Positions 41,564-50,793 of a stretch of DNA of 64,000 bases are shown here, one piece after another (position 1 is the first letter of the stretch; every line of letters starts with the position of its first letter). The notes beneath the pieces were generated by a model, which was not told where the DNA came from, did no database searches, and was given only the letters and a program-made list of their open reading frames with translations. Position numbers and translations under genes: made by a program. Source of the DNA: Planctomycetota bacterium (lineage in GTDB: Bacteria; Planctomycetota; Phycisphaerae; Phycisphaerales; SM1A02); NCBI GenBank assembly GCA_009926625.1, contig RFON01000004.1, positions 32,334 to 96,333 of the forward strand, read 5' to 3'.

Positions 41564-43956
41564 GCGACGCACTCCGAACACAGATCCTCAGCCACCTCGG
41601 GCACAACGGCTACAAGCCCGTGCGCACTCGGGAACTCGAACAGCAACTGCGCATCCGTGAGGGGCAGTCAGCGGAGTTCCGCCGCGTGATCGACGACCTC
41701 GCGACGGAGGACCACATCGACATCAGCGCCGATGACATCGTGCGCCTCACGCGGTTCAAGGATGAAACGACCGGTCGCATCCGAATCAGCGCGCGCGGCA
41801 ACGGCAGCGGATTCGTCGTGCCGGATGTGCCGTCGCGCGAAGGCGACCTCTATGTTGCCGAGCACGATGTGAATGGCGCCATCAGTGGCGACCGCGTGCG
41901 CGTGGCGGTGATCCGCCGCGGCAAGGACTGGGACCGTGCGCCCGACGCGCGCCCGACGGGACGCGTGCTTGAGGTGCTCGAGCGCAAGCAGACGCGTTTT
42001 CCTGGACAACTGCAGCGCGAGGGCCGCGGCTGGGTCGTGCTGCCGGATGGTCGTGCGCTCACCGAACCGATCGTGGTGCGCGACCCTGGCGCGAAGGATG
42101 CGCACGAGGGCGACAAGGTGATTGTCGAAGTGACGCGGTTTCCCGACATGCGCGCGCGCGCCGAGGGGGTGATCATCCGCCGGCTCGGCGTGGCAGGCGA
42201 GCCCGATGCGGAAACGCTTTCGGTGATGGCGATGTACGAGTTGCATGAGGAGTTTCCTGGCGCTGTGCTCGACGAGGCTGCCGCGGCGGCGCGCGACTTC
42301 GAGTCGCAGCGCGAGGGACCGTGGGAAGGCCGCGAGGACCTCACGGCGACTTCGGTGTTCACGATCGATCCGCCGGATGCGCGCGACTTCGATGACGCGA
42401 TCAGCATCGCGTTCGATGCGGTTCGCGACGAGTGGACGCTTGCCGTTCACATCGCCGATGTTGCCGGCTTCGTTCGTCGCGGAAGCGCACTTGACGAGGA
42501 GGCGCGGTCGCGCGGCAACAGTGCATATCTCCCGCGCCGTGTCATTCCGATGCTGCCCGAAACGCTGTCGAACGGCGTGTGCTCGCTGCAGGAGGGCGTG
42601 CCGCGCCTGACCAAGACGGTCTGGATCACCTTCGACGGAACGGGTCGCGTGCTGTATGAGCGCTATGCAAACACGGTGATTCGTTCGCGCAAGCGCCTGA
42701 CATATCTCGAGGCGCAGGCAGCGATCGACGGCGATCCCGTGCAGGCAAGGATTCATGCGAAGACCGAGACGCCGATCGATGACGCGCTGCTCGAGGAGCT
42801 TCGATTGAGTGACCGACTTGCGAAGCTGCTCCGCGCGCGGCGACTGACCGATGGCATGGTGGTCTTGGCGCTGCCCGACTCGGATCTTGTGTTCGCCGCG
42901 GACGGCCGCGTCTGCGATGTGCAGCCTGAGGACAGTGCGTTCACGCACACGCTGATCGAGATGTTCATGGTCGAAGCGAACGAAGCGGTGGCGCGGCTGT
43001 TCGCGTCGCTTGGACTTCCCGCGCTCCGTCGCATCCATCCCGAGCCGTCGTTCCACGATGTCGAGGCGCTCCGCCTTGCGGCGCGCGCCGCGAAAGTGAG
43101 ACTGCCCGATGAGCCGACGCGCAAGGACCTGCAGGCGCTCGTGGATGCGACGCGCGGAACGGACAGCGAGCGCGCGATCCACTTTTCGGTGCTGCGCTCC
43201 ATGGCGAAGGCGACCTATTCGCCCGCGCTCATCGGGCACTATGCGCTCGCGAGCGAGCATTACCTTCACTTCACGAGTCCGATCCGCCGTTACCCCGATC
43301 TGGTGGTTCATCGCATGCTCGATGCCTGGGCGGAGCAGACGGAAAACGGCAAGAGTCCCCCTGGCGGCAAGCGACGTCGCGAACTGCTCGACCGAATGCG
43401 CGAGGACCCACGCGTGGAAAGCGCGGACTCGCTCGTGCAGTGCGGCGAGCATTGCAGCGAGACCGAGGTGCAGGCAGAGAACGCCGAACGATCGCTCCGC
43501 ACATTCCTGGTGCTCCAGTTCTTGCGCGACGAGCATTTGGCGGACAAGCTCACGGGTGTGGTGACCGGCATTTCTCCTGGTGGTGGCGGCGTGTTCGTGA
43601 TGCTCGACCAGTACCTCGTGGATGGGATGATCCGCTTGCGTGATGTCGGTCGCGGCGAACGGTGGGTTCGCAGCGAAAGCACTGGCCGACTCTCGGGCGC
43701 TCGCAGCGGCGCGAGCCTCGGCATCGGTGATTCGGTCGAGGTGCGCATCGCGGCGATTGATCTTGCGACGCGGCAGATGGAGTTGGAACTGCTGCGCACG
43801 ATCCGCGCGGCGCGCGTCGGCGTTGGTCGCAGCGAAGACGCACCAGCCGAAGGTCGGCGGCACAAGGGGTTCGTGGGCGGGCGCGGCGCGCCCCGCGGCG
43901 AACGCGGTCACAAGAAGGGTTTCAAGCGCGGTCGCCGCGGACAGCGCGGACGCTGA
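41560..43956 (+). CDS. rnr: Ribonuclease R
   Basis: A 798-residue 3'-5' exoribonuclease that degrades structured RNA. An N-terminal winged helix (residues 1-65) and cold-shock-like domains precede the RNB domain, whose catalytic Asp cluster is TIDPPDARDFDDA (268-280). The S1 domain lies near residues 660-755, and the C terminus is a Lys/Arg/Gly-rich tail (KKGFKRGRRGQRGR) that probably binds RNA. The start is the GTG at 41560, in GTGA overlap with the fmdB stop. Position in a chaperone operon fits a stress role. Confidence 0.95.
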   Translation: MSDALRTQILSHLGHNGYKPVRTRELEQQLRIREGQSAEFRRVIDDLATEDHIDISADDIVRLTRFKDETTGRIRISARGNGSGFVVPDVPSREGDLYVAEHDVNGAISGDRVRVAVIRRGKDWDRAPDARPTGRVLEVLERKQTRFPGQLQREGRGWVVLPDGRALTEPIVVRDPGAKDAHEGDKVIVEVTRFPDMRARAEGVIIRRLGVAGEPDAETLSVMAMYELHEEFPGAVLDEAAAAARDFESQREGPWEGREDLTATSVFTIDPPDARDFDDAISIAFDAVRDEWTLAVHIADVAGFVRRGSALDEEARSRGNSAYLPRRVIPMLPETLSNGVCSLQEGVPRLTKTVWITFDGTGRVLYERYANTVIRSRKRLTYLEAQAAIDGDPVQARIHAKTETPIDDALLEELRLSDRLAKLLRARRLTDGMVVLALPDSDLVFAADGRVCDVQPEDSAFTHTLIEMFMVEANEAVARLFASLGLPALRRIHPEPSFHDVEALRLAARAAKVRLPDEPTRKDLQALVDATRGTDSERAIHFSVLRSMAKATYSPALIGHYALASEHYLHFTSPIRRYPDLVVHRMLDAWAEQTENGKSPPGGKRRRELLDRMREDPRVESADSLVQCGEHCSETEVQAENAERSLRTFLVLQFLRDEHLADKLTGVVTGISPGGGGVFVMLDQYLVDGMIRLRDVGRGERWVRSESTGRLSGARSGASLGIGDSVEVRIAAIDLATRQMELELLRTIRAARVGVGRSEDAPAEGRRHKGFVGGRGAPRGERGHKKGFKRGRRGQRGR

Positions 43957-43962
43957 TTGCGT

Positions 43963-44691
43963 TCAACGACCGAAGCACTCGCGCAGGAATGACTCGAGTC
44001 GGGTGAACGCACGGTTTGCAATGCGCTCGTCGTAGCCCATCCCCTGCGCGCGGTCGTTCGCATCTGGGTTCGTGAATGCATGGACAGTGTTGCCGTACGC
44101 ATCGATCTCCCAGTGCGCGCCCGCATCGGTCATCTCCTTCGCGAACGCGACCATCGCATCGGGCGTCGCCATCGGATCGGCGTAGCCATGCAACGCCAGC
44201 ACGCGCGCGTGGATCCGCTGCTGCTCGCCGATGTTCGGCGGTGCAAAGAGCCCGTGAAAACCTGCCACGCCCACCACGCCTTCGCAGCCGTCCCGCGCGA
44301 CATCGAACGCGCAGAGTCCGCCGAAGCAGAAGCCGATCACCGCGACCCGTTGGCCGTCCGCGCCAGGAATCCGGCGCGCGGCGCCGACGATCGCACGAAG
44401 TCGACTGCGCAGTTTCGCGCGGTCATTCGTCAACGCACTCATCAGCGCGGACGCCTCATCGGGTGTCTGGGCGACGCGGTGACCACCGTAGGTATCCGCC
44501 GCGAAGCCGATGTATCCAAGCCGCGCCATGCGCTGCGCATGCGAGTCCATGAGCGCGTCGCGCCCCCACCAGTGATGGCAGACGACGACGACTGGAGCCG
44601 GCAGCGTGAGCGTTGCCTCGCGCGCCACGAGCCCCTCGCACTTCTGTTCGCCGTCGGAATACAGGTAGGTCTCCGTGTGCATGATGGACAT
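43963..44691 (-). CDS. Dienelactone hydrolase family protein
   Basis: A 242-residue alpha/beta hydrolase. The nucleophile elbow is IGFCFGG, with Cys in place of Ser as in dienelactone hydrolases; Asp is in HGYADPMATPD and His in GNTVHAFTNP. It probably hydrolyses small lactones or esters in the cytoplasm; the substrate is unknown. Two start codons are possible: 44691, and 44682 (MHTETYLYSDG). The -10-like TAGAAA at 44691-44696 overlaps the first ATG and lies eight bases before the second, so 44682 is the more likely start. Confidence 0.88.
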   Translation of the reverse strand: MSIMHTETYLYSDGEQKCEGLVAREATLTLPAPVVVVCHHWWGRDALMDSHAQRMARLGYIGFAADTYGGHRVAQTPDEASALMSALTNDRAKLRSRLRAIVGAARRIPGADGQRVAVIGFCFGGLCAFDVARDGCEGVVGVAGFHGLFAPPNIGEQQRIHARVLALHGYADPMATPDAMVAFAKEMTDAGAHWEIDAYGNTVHAFTNPDANDRAQGMGYDERIANRAFTRLESFLRECFGR

Positions 44692-44696
44692 TTCTA
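44691..44696 (-). promoter_or_regulatory. -10-like hexamer for the dienelactone hydrolase gene
   Basis: TAGAAA on the minus strand, eight bases before the ATG at 44682. It overlaps the alternative ATG at 44691, arguing for the downstream start. Confidence 0.3.
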
Positions 44697-44783
44697 CCGT
44701 GGGCAGGAAATTCAGGAGGCCTTTCGGTGGCGCGCGCGCGGCGTGCTAGCGTCGGCGCGTTCCATGAGGGGAGGGAAATCAGC

Positions 44784-46277
44784 GTGGCAGGAAAGCGCGG
44801 GGAGAGTGATGCTCGGATTCATCTGCGGCGTGGCATGGCAATGCTTGGGATCGCCGTGTTGGCGCTGCTGATGATTGGTGGCGGCGGGGCGCTTGCAGCG
44901 GTCCGCGATGGCGTGTGGCAACATCAGGGCGATCTGAACGCTCCGCGAGAAACGCTTCCCTTGGGGCTTGGCAGCTGCGTCTCGGCGAGCACCGACGGAC
45001 TTCTGGCAGTCGGCGGCGGCATCGACCGCGATGTGGGTATGGATGCTGGATCGGTGACGCTCTGGCAAACGGCGGTGCCGTCCCGCGCAGACTCAGGGAG
45101 CGGTGCCGCGGCTGGACCTCGCTCGCTCGCCGCAGTGATCCCGCACCCAAAGGGCTCCACTTCCTCTGGGTTTGGGATGTCGGTGGCACTTGATCCCCGC
45201 GGTCGATTGCTGTGCGTTGGTGCTCCATACGAGGCGGGTGGGCTCGCGTGGCCCGAGGGATTTCAGGTCGGGCGCGTCTATATATACGAGCTCGATCGGC
45301 GCGGTCCACAGCTTGAGTGGCAACTGGCTGCCGTGCTTGCATCGCCGGCTGACGGGTTGCCGGGGAGTGCGGGCGGGCACTTCGGCGCTTCCATCGCGAC
45401 GGACGGCATTCATGTCGTGGTGGGATCGCCTGACGATTCCGCTCAGGCCTTTGCTGCTGGTCGCTGCGATGTGTTCACCCGAGGAACCGAAGGCTGGAAG
45501 CACGCTGCTCACTTTCCGTCGCCCACGGGTGAGATGACTGGACGCTTTGGACGAAGCGTCGCCGTCGATGGTGATTTCATCGTGGTTGGATGGTCGCAGG
45601 GTGATGGTTCGTTCCCCGACCAAGGTCGGACCGATCTGTATCGCCTGTCGAGACAGTCGACTCGAACAGGTTGGCACCACGGTGCGGTCCTGCAATCGCC
45701 TGCGCCGACACAGGGTGGGATGTTCGGCGCATCCGTTGGCATCGACGGGGATCTCATCGCGGTCGGCGCGCCGCGTGAGTGGACAACGCAAGTTGACAGA
45801 GATCGCTCAGGTCAGGTTCACCTCTGGCGACTGAATCGGACTGGCGCGATCCGACTTCGGCTCGAGGCATCGATTGCACCACCCCGATCGATCTGTCGTG
45901 CCGTTGGAGAAGTCCGACCTGAGGCATTTGGGATGTCGCTGGCACTGCGGGGGTCACTGTTGGCAGTCGGCGCGACCGAAGCATGCGCGCTTGATGAAAC
46001 AGAACATGAACCGGCCGTTCTCGAGGGCTGCGGCTGTATCCATGTCCTGGAGCGAAGCAATGGAATCTGGACAGCGACCGCACGGCTGCAGTCACCGCAG
46101 CCAACACCAGAGGCTCATGATGGTTGGGGCGTAGCAATCGGTGCTCAGCGACATCCATGGATCGCCGCTGCACGACTCGGTGACTTGGAGCGGAGTGCTG
46201 GCCCTGGGCGGGTGCTGATCTTCAGTCCAACACGCAGACTCGAAGAAGTAACGGCAGCAGGCGAATCGAACCGATGA
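44784..46277 (+). CDS. FG-GAP-like seven-bladed beta-propeller membrane protein
   Basis: A 497-residue protein. The start is the GTG at 44784, eight bases after the strong site AGGGGAGGG (44767-44775). One membrane helix (MLGIAVLALLMIGGGGALAA, residues 20-39) anchors it. The rest has seven FG-GAP-like repeats, e.g. GFGMSVALDPRGRLLCVGAP, HFGASIATDGIHVVVGSP, RFGRSVAVDGDFIVVGWS and MFGASVGIDGDLIAVGAP, which suits a seven-bladed propeller. Such proteins usually bind partners or carbohydrate outside the cytoplasm. Its codon use looks less GC-biased than its neighbours (for example a run of TATATATA), so transfer or low expression is possible. The gene ends seven bases before a second orphan gene. 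Confidence 0.72.
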   Translation: MAGKRGESDARIHLRRGMAMLGIAVLALLMIGGGGALAAVRDGVWQHQGDLNAPRETLPLGLGSCVSASTDGLLAVGGGIDRDVGMDAGSVTLWQTAVPSRADSGSGAAAGPRSLAAVIPHPKGSTSSGFGMSVALDPRGRLLCVGAPYEAGGLAWPEGFQVGRVYIYELDRRGPQLEWQLAAVLASPADGLPGSAGGHFGASIATDGIHVVVGSPDDSAQAFAAGRCDVFTRGTEGWKHAAHFPSPTGEMTGRFGRSVAVDGDFIVVGWSQGDGSFPDQGRTDLYRLSRQSTRTGWHHGAVLQSPAPTQGGMFGASVGIDGDLIAVGAPREWTTQVDRDRSGQVHLWRLNRTGAIRLRLEASIAPPRSICRAVGEVRPEAFGMSLALRGSLLAVGATEACALDETEHEPAVLEGCGCIHVLERSNGIWTATARLQSPQPTPEAHDGWGVAIGAQRHPWIAAARLGDLERSAGPGRVLIFSPTRRLEEVTAAGESNR

Positions 46278-46284
46278 TCACGGC

Positions 46285-46734
46285 ATGAAACAAGTGACAG
46301 CTCTTGGACGGCGGCTGCCTTGGGTATGCACGGGCGCAGGCATGTTGGCTGGCGGTGCGCTCGTGCTCCTCGTTGCGGCGCGCAGCGCACATGATCCAGG
46401 CGCCACTCCACTGCAGGCGAATCAGGATGCCACTGCGCCGGGAGGGATTCGCATCGCCCCCGCTGGCGATCGAAAGGATCGGCGCTGCGTTTCGGTGTCG
46501 TTCGTCGATCCGAATCTGTCGCGGATGGTCTTTGCCGCAAACTCTTCGCAGCTCACCATTCGCGGGGAAGTCCCCTGCGCCGATGCGATTGTGGGATGGA
46601 GCAGGGTCGGCCCAATCCGATTGTGGGACGACGGGCTCGTGGAGTGCCTGGTGACCCCCGTTCCACCCTGTCCGCAGGGAGATGGAAGCGCCTTTTATGC
46701 GTGGCTCGGCTTCCCAAATCCCAACGCCAACTGA
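46285..46734 (+). CDS. Hypothetical membrane-anchored protein, 149 aa
   Basis: I do not recognise it. One N-terminal membrane helix (WVCTGAGMLAGGALVLLVAA) is followed by a small extracytoplasmic domain with four cysteines (RRCVSVSFVDP, GEVPCADAIVGW, VECLV, PPCPQGDG) that could form two disulfides. It starts seven bases after the propeller gene and is probably cotranscribed with it. Its last 40 bases overlap the 3' end of the convergent dus gene. Confidence 0.62.
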   Translation: MKQVTALGRRLPWVCTGAGMLAGGALVLLVAARSAHDPGATPLQANQDATAPGGIRIAPAGDRKDRRCVSVSFVDPNLSRMVFAANSSQLTIRGEVPCADAIVGWSRVGPIRLWDDGLVECLVTPVPPCPQGDGSAFYAWLGFPNPNAN

Positions 46735-47864
46735 GTGTTGGCGCATTCCGTGGGATACCAACGGTCGATCACCCGTCGCCAATCCTCGGCACTCGTGCAG
46801 CGGATGAAGTCCGCCTTGACTTCATCGGCGCGCGGATGGTGTGCGGCGAACTTGATGCCGAACTTCCGCATGCGACGGCTCGTGGCAGCATCGCTGTAGA
46901 GGATGGATGCCAACTCGAAATGCCGCTCGAGCGCATGACGCTGCTGCGCCAATGATGGCGGCTGCGGTGTCAGTCCAGCCATCAGTGCGCGCGCTTGCTG
47001 GAAGATCCATGGATTGCCGATGCAACCGCGTGCCACACTGACGCCGCTGACACCGCACTGGTCAAGCATGGCAAAGATGTCGGACGCCGTCCAGACATCG
47101 CCCGAGCCGAAGATCACGCGATCAGCTCGCCGTCGAGTGAGATCCTCCAGGAACTCCCAGCGACCAGGACCGAGGTACTTCTGCCTGACCGTGCGGCAAT
47201 GCACGGTCGCCCATGCATAGCCAATCTCATAAGCCGCATCGAAGATTCGCTCGAAGAACGCAGCCATTTCAGGCGTGTCATCGAACGCGCGGCGCAGTTT
47301 GACGGTGCAGGGAACCCGACCTGCAACCGCATGATGCACGGCGCGGAGGATGTCCACGGCTTCCGAAGGGTGCGCGAGGAAGTGACCGCCGCGGTGATTC
47401 GCGCTGATCTTCTTGACGGGGCAGGCCAAATTCACATCCACCACATCGTGCCCCATCTCGACGAGGATGTTCGCCGCGCGCGCCATCTCATCGGGACGCG
47501 ATCCCATGATCTGCCCCGCAAGGGGATGATCATCAACGGTGGCAGCGACATTGTCTTCGAGTTCCCCCATGCCACACTCCGTTGCGATGAGGTCGGGGTC
47601 CTCGCGGATCTTGCCCTTTCCGCCGTTGATCAGCGTCCGATCAAGCAGTGCCTCGGTCACACAGAATGGGCAGCCGTGCTGCCGCGCCACGAGCCGCATC
47701 GCACCATCGGAGTATCCCGCCAGTCCAGCCTGGAAGAACGGCGCGTCGAAACGCGGGATCAGGGCTTGCACACGCGGATCGACCCGCACCATGCGCGCCG
47801 TCTCCTCGATCGGACGCGACAATCGCCGCGGCGGAAGGTCGCTGGGCGAGAGTTCGACGCTCAT
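46695..47864 (-). CDS. dus: tRNA-dihydrouridine synthase
   Basis: A 389-residue flavoenzyme that reduces uridine to dihydrouridine in tRNA. The TIM-barrel signatures are AGYSDGAMRLVARQHGCP, the catalytic Cys in VNLACPVKKISANHRGGHFL, and GCIGNPWIFQQAR near the FMN phosphate. The C-terminal helical RNA-binding domain is present. The N terminus carries about 40 extra residues. ATG 47864 is six bases after TAGACT, so the message is probably leaderless. Its 3' end overlaps the orphan gene on the other strand. Confidence 0.92.
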   Translation of the reverse strand: MSVELSPSDLPPRRLSRPIEETARMVRVDPRVQALIPRFDAPFFQAGLAGYSDGAMRLVARQHGCPFCVTEALLDRTLINGGKGKIREDPDLIATECGMGELEDNVAATVDDHPLAGQIMGSRPDEMARAANILVEMGHDVVDVNLACPVKKISANHRGGHFLAHPSEAVDILRAVHHAVAGRVPCTVKLRRAFDDTPEMAAFFERIFDAAYEIGYAWATVHCRTVRQKYLGPGRWEFLEDLTRRRADRVIFGSGDVWTASDIFAMLDQCGVSGVSVARGCIGNPWIFQQARALMAGLTPQPPSLAQQRHALERHFELASILYSDAATSRRMRKFGIKFAAHHPRADEVKADFIRCTSAEDWRRVIDRWYPTECANTQLALGFGKPSHA

Positions 47865-47870
47865 GAAGTG

Positions 47871-47876
47871 AGTCTA
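47871..47876 (-). promoter_or_regulatory. -10-like hexamer for dus
   Basis: TAGACT on the minus strand, six bases before the ATG at 47864, so the predicted start coincides with the codon. Confidence 0.42.
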
Positions 47877-47946
47877 GCCCGCACGCATCGGAATCCATCG
47901 CAGCCGCGAATGCACCGAGCGAGCCGACACGCGATGTGGGGCTCCC

Positions 47947-47952
47947 TACACT
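47947..47952 (+). promoter_or_regulatory. -10-like hexamer for the small lipoprotein gene
   Basis: TACACT, ten bases before the ATG at 47963, predicting a leader of about four bases. The same hexamer precedes folC and coaD. Confidence 0.4.
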
Positions 47953-47962
47953 GCGTCCTCCG

Positions 47963-48424
47963 ATGCGGAAATCCCCGAATGGTCTGCTGCAGATTGCCTT
48001 CGCAGGCGCCGCCTTGGTTGCGGTGGGCTGCAACGCGAACCTGTACGACCCAAAGCTCGCGACGCGCCCCTATCCCGAATCGCTGCAGCAGGAGAAGGTC
48101 GTGCAGGTGCAGGTGGTACCGATGGAGACCCAGATTCGGTTCATCAACGCCACCAGCACCAGCTACGACAACATCGATGTCTGGATCAATCGACGGTTCG
48201 TGACGCACATGGAACACTTGCGTGCGGGCGAGCAGATCGAAGTGAAGATCGAGAACTTCCGCGATCAGTGGGGACAGTGTCCGCAACCTGGCGGATTCTG
48301 GCGCACTCGCCCTCCCACGCCGATCGTGATCACGCAGATCCAGCGCGACGAGACGCAGCCATTGGTCGGGCTCGTGACCGTGCTTCCCCCCGATGTCAAG
48401 GTGAACTCACGCGATCCGCGCTGA
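47963..48424 (+). CDS. Small lipoprotein of unknown function
   Basis: A 153-residue lipoprotein with signal peptide and lipobox VAVGC (Cys23). The mature part is a single beta-rich domain (VPMETQIRFINATSTSYDN, WINRRFVTHMEHLRAGEQIE, then FRDQWGQCPQPGGFWR). I do not recognise the family; the pattern resembles small periplasmic Ig-like or carbohydrate-binding domains. ATG 47963 is chosen for the signal peptide and the TACACT upstream. It stands alone between divergent dus and convergent thyX. Confidence 0.7.
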   Translation: MRKSPNGLLQIAFAGAALVAVGCNANLYDPKLATRPYPESLQQEKVVQVQVVPMETQIRFINATSTSYDNIDVWINRRFVTHMEHLRAGEQIEVKIENFRDQWGQCPQPGGFWRTRPPTPIVITQIQRDETQPLVGLVTVLPPDVKVNSRDPR

Positions 48425-48489
48425 CACGGCCAACCACGCGCACTCACGCCCACACGCGCCCGCCCCCACCCGACCCACACACCCCTCAA
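48425..48489 (+). terminator. C-rich, G-poor stretch, candidate Rho-dependent terminator
   Basis: The 65 bases between the lipoprotein stop and the convergent thyX stop contain 39 C, 9 G, 15 A and 2 T. Such strong C-over-G bias right after a stop codon is what Rho utilisation sites look like. No hairpin with a U-tract is seen. Confidence 0.35.
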
Positions 48490-49458
48490 TCAGTCGGCAG
48501 TGCGCGCGGGGGTAATGCCAAGGCGCACGCACTTCTCCTCAAACTCCGCCGTCTCACGCTTGTTCGTGGTGGCGATCGGCGAACCCGAGCGGATCGCCTC
48601 GATCTCGAGTCGCGTCAGATGCATCGCGCCGAGTCGGTAATCCTCGAATGCCTCGCATGACATCGGCACGATCGGCTTGATCAGTTCGTACATCGCCTCG
48701 GCGAAAACGCGAATCTCGTACTGCGCATGCGAATCCATGCGCAGCGAGAGGAAGTGGAACAGGTTGTGCAAATCGCACTTCCAGTACCACTCCGTATAGA
48801 CCGACACGGGAAGCGCGGCGCGCGCCAACTCACGCGCCACACCCTTCTCGGTCAGCGACAGATAGTCCTTGTAGAGCGCCTCGGCACGATCGAGCAGCAT
48901 CAAGAAGTCCTGCGCCGTCCCCGCCTCGACCAAGCCATCACCGCCTTGGCGATTCGATGCGCTCTGTGCGCGGATCGACTCCGCAGTCGGGCGGTAGAAA
49001 CGGTCCGGCACGATCGAATAGCGAGCGCTGTACTCGTTCACATTCGCGGTTCGATGTCGAATCCACTGCCGCGCAACGAACATCGGCATCGCGATGTGGA
49101 ACTTGAACTCCACCATCTCGAACGGCGTGGTGTGACGATGCCGCAGGAGGTAGCGGACCAGCCCACGATCCTCGTTCACCTGCTTCGTCCCCTCGCCGTA
49201 GGAAACGCGCGCAGCCTGCACGATGGCGGCATCAGCGGTCTTCCCCGCCGGCGCGAGCCGCGGCATGCAATCGACCAGCGCAACGAATCCGTGATCAAGC
49301 ACCTGCTTCGTGATGCGCAACGCACCACCCATCACATCCGCGAGCGGCACCTCGGGGAACTCGCACTTGTGCTGCGTGGAATTTCCATCGGGCGACGCCT
49401 CGGCTTGCGACGCGGCGAGCGGCTTCGCGATCACGCTGTCATTCTGCGGGCTGCTCAT
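48490..49458 (-). CDS. thyX: FAD-dependent thymidylate synthase ThyX
   Basis: A 322-residue flavin-dependent enzyme that makes dTMP from dUMP with methylene-tetrahydrofolate. The ThyX motif is visible as RHRTANVNEYSAR (RHRxxxxNxxSxR); ALPVSVYTEWYWKCDLHNL also fits. About 60 N-terminal residues lie before the core, more than in many homologues. ATG 49458 overlaps the upstream orphan stop by four bases (ATGA). It is the last gene of the panB-htrA-oppF-orphan-thyX operon. Confidence 0.93.
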   Translation of the reverse strand: MSSPQNDSVIAKPLAASQAEASPDGNSTQHKCEFPEVPLADVMGGALRITKQVLDHGFVALVDCMPRLAPAGKTADAAIVQAARVSYGEGTKQVNEDRGLVRYLLRHRHTTPFEMVEFKFHIAMPMFVARQWIRHRTANVNEYSARYSIVPDRFYRPTAESIRAQSASNRQGGDGLVEAGTAQDFLMLLDRAEALYKDYLSLTEKGVARELARAALPVSVYTEWYWKCDLHNLFHFLSLRMDSHAQYEIRVFAEAMYELIKPIVPMSCEAFEDYRLGAMHLTRLEIEAIRSGSPIATTNKRETAEFEEKCVRLGITPARTAD

Positions 49459-49949
49459 CGTCGGCTCGGCACTCCTGAAGTCGGCTTCGGCATGGACTTT
49501 CCGCGCGCAGCAAGCCAACCATTGACTTCCGCAAGCGTACCGATCCCGCTGGGATTCCCGCGGGTGTGCAGGATTGGCGGTGCACCCTCCATGCCGGCGT
49601 TCAGCCCGACGAGTTGCAACGCATCCTGCGCCGAATCGATCGCCGCCCCACCGCGCATCGCCTCTTCCACGGTTCCAGGCCACCCCCCCTCGCTCGGCAC
49701 CCGTGTTTCCTTCCATGCCGCGGCCGCATCCGCCAGTGCCTCGTCCGACGAGGGCCACCCCTGCTCCTGATCCGCGTAGACCAGGCATGCCCATGCGGCT
49801 GAACGCAGCGCCACATCCACGCGTTTCGCGCGCGCGCGCACCTCATCGACCACCACGAATCCCCAGATGAACGCGGCGAGCGCAAGCGCGACGAAGACGC
49901 CCATCAGCCAGAGTGCTGCGCGCCTCGATCCAGCGGGTGACGCGCTCAC
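49455..49949 (-). CDS. Hypothetical membrane-anchored protein, 164 aa
   Basis: I do not recognise it. It has one N-terminal membrane helix ([20 protein letters not shown]) and an extracytoplasmic part of about 130 residues, partly helical ([17 protein letters not shown]). Its C terminus ends in a short basic tail ([12 protein letters not shown]). It overlaps the oppF-like stop and the thyX start by four bases each, so it is translated in a coupled series. Confidence 0.68.
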   Translation of the reverse strand: MSASPAGSRRAALWLMGVFVALALAAFIWGFVVVDEVRARAKRVDVALRSAAWACLVYADQEQGWPSSDEALADAAAAWKETRVPSEGGWPGTVEEAMRGGAAIDSAQDALQLVGLNAGMEGAPPILHTRGNPSGIGTLAEVNGWLAARGKSMPKPTSGVPSRR

Positions 49950-50782
49950 ATCCGCATCCCATCGACCTTCACACGATCGCGGCGACGGTGCGGATCGGGC
50001 TCGGGCACTGCCGCAAGGAGCGCCTGCGTGTATGGATGCTTCGGCGCGTGGATCACCTCATCCCGCGTTCCATGCTCGACGATCTTTCCATTCCACATCA
50101 CTGCAATTCGTTTGCAGGCGTGATGAATCACCGCCATGTCGTGGCTGATGAACAAGTACGAGAGCTCGAACTCGCGCTGCAGGTCCGACAGGAGATTGAG
50201 GACTTGGCTCTGGATCGACACATCGAGCGCACTGGTGGGCTCGTCGCAGACGATCAGTCGCGGCTCGAGGGCGAGCGCGCGCGCGATGCCGATGCGCTGC
50301 TTCTGTCCACCCGAGAACTCGTGCGGGTATCGATCCGCCGCGCCTGGCCAGAGGCCGCAGCGCGTCAGCAAGTCGCCGACTCGCTGCCGAACCTGATCGC
50401 GTGGGACGATTCCATGCACTTCCAGGGGCTCGCCGATGATGCTGCCCACGCGCATGCGCGGATTGAGCGAACCGCCTGGATCCTGGAAGATGATCTGCAT
50501 CTGCCGACGAAGGGCACGCATCTGCCCAGCACCCTGCGCGAAGACATCGGTCCCGTCAAAGGTGACGCGACCGCTCGTCGCGGGAAGCAGCCGAAGGATG
50601 GCACGCCCGACCGTGGTCTTGCCACAGCCAGATTCGCCGACCAAGCCGAGCGTCTCGCCTGGCTGGATGTCGAAACTGACCCCGTCGACCGCGCGCCGAT
50701 GATCCACGACGCGCTGCAGCAGCCCGCGCCGAACGGGAAAGTGCACATGCAGATCTTCGACCTTGAGCAGCGCAGCGGACAT
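49946..50782 (-). CDS. Oligopeptide/dipeptide-type ABC transporter ATPase
   Basis: A 278-residue ATPase of the OppF/DppF type. Walker A is [16 protein letters not shown], the signature [15 protein letters not shown], Walker [17 protein letters not shown], and the C-terminal oligopeptide-type ending is [16 protein letters not shown]. It energises peptide or nickel uptake with membrane permeases, none of which is in the window, so it is an orphan here. It starts eleven bases after htrA and overlaps the next gene by four bases. Confidence 0.92.
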   Translation of the reverse strand: MSAALLKVEDLHVHFPVRRGLLQRVVDHRRAVDGVSFDIQPGETLGLVGESGCGKTTVGRAILRLLPATSGRVTFDGTDVFAQGAGQMRALRRQMQIIFQDPGGSLNPRMRVGSIIGEPLEVHGIVPRDQVRQRVGDLLTRCGLWPGAADRYPHEFSGGQKQRIGIARALALEPRLIVCDEPTSALDVSIQSQVLNLLSDLQREFELSYLFISHDMAVIHHACKRIAVMWNGKIVEHGTRDEVIHAPKHPYTQALLAAVPEPDPHRRRDRVKVDGMRM

Positions 50783-50793
50783 CGTCCGAAAGA

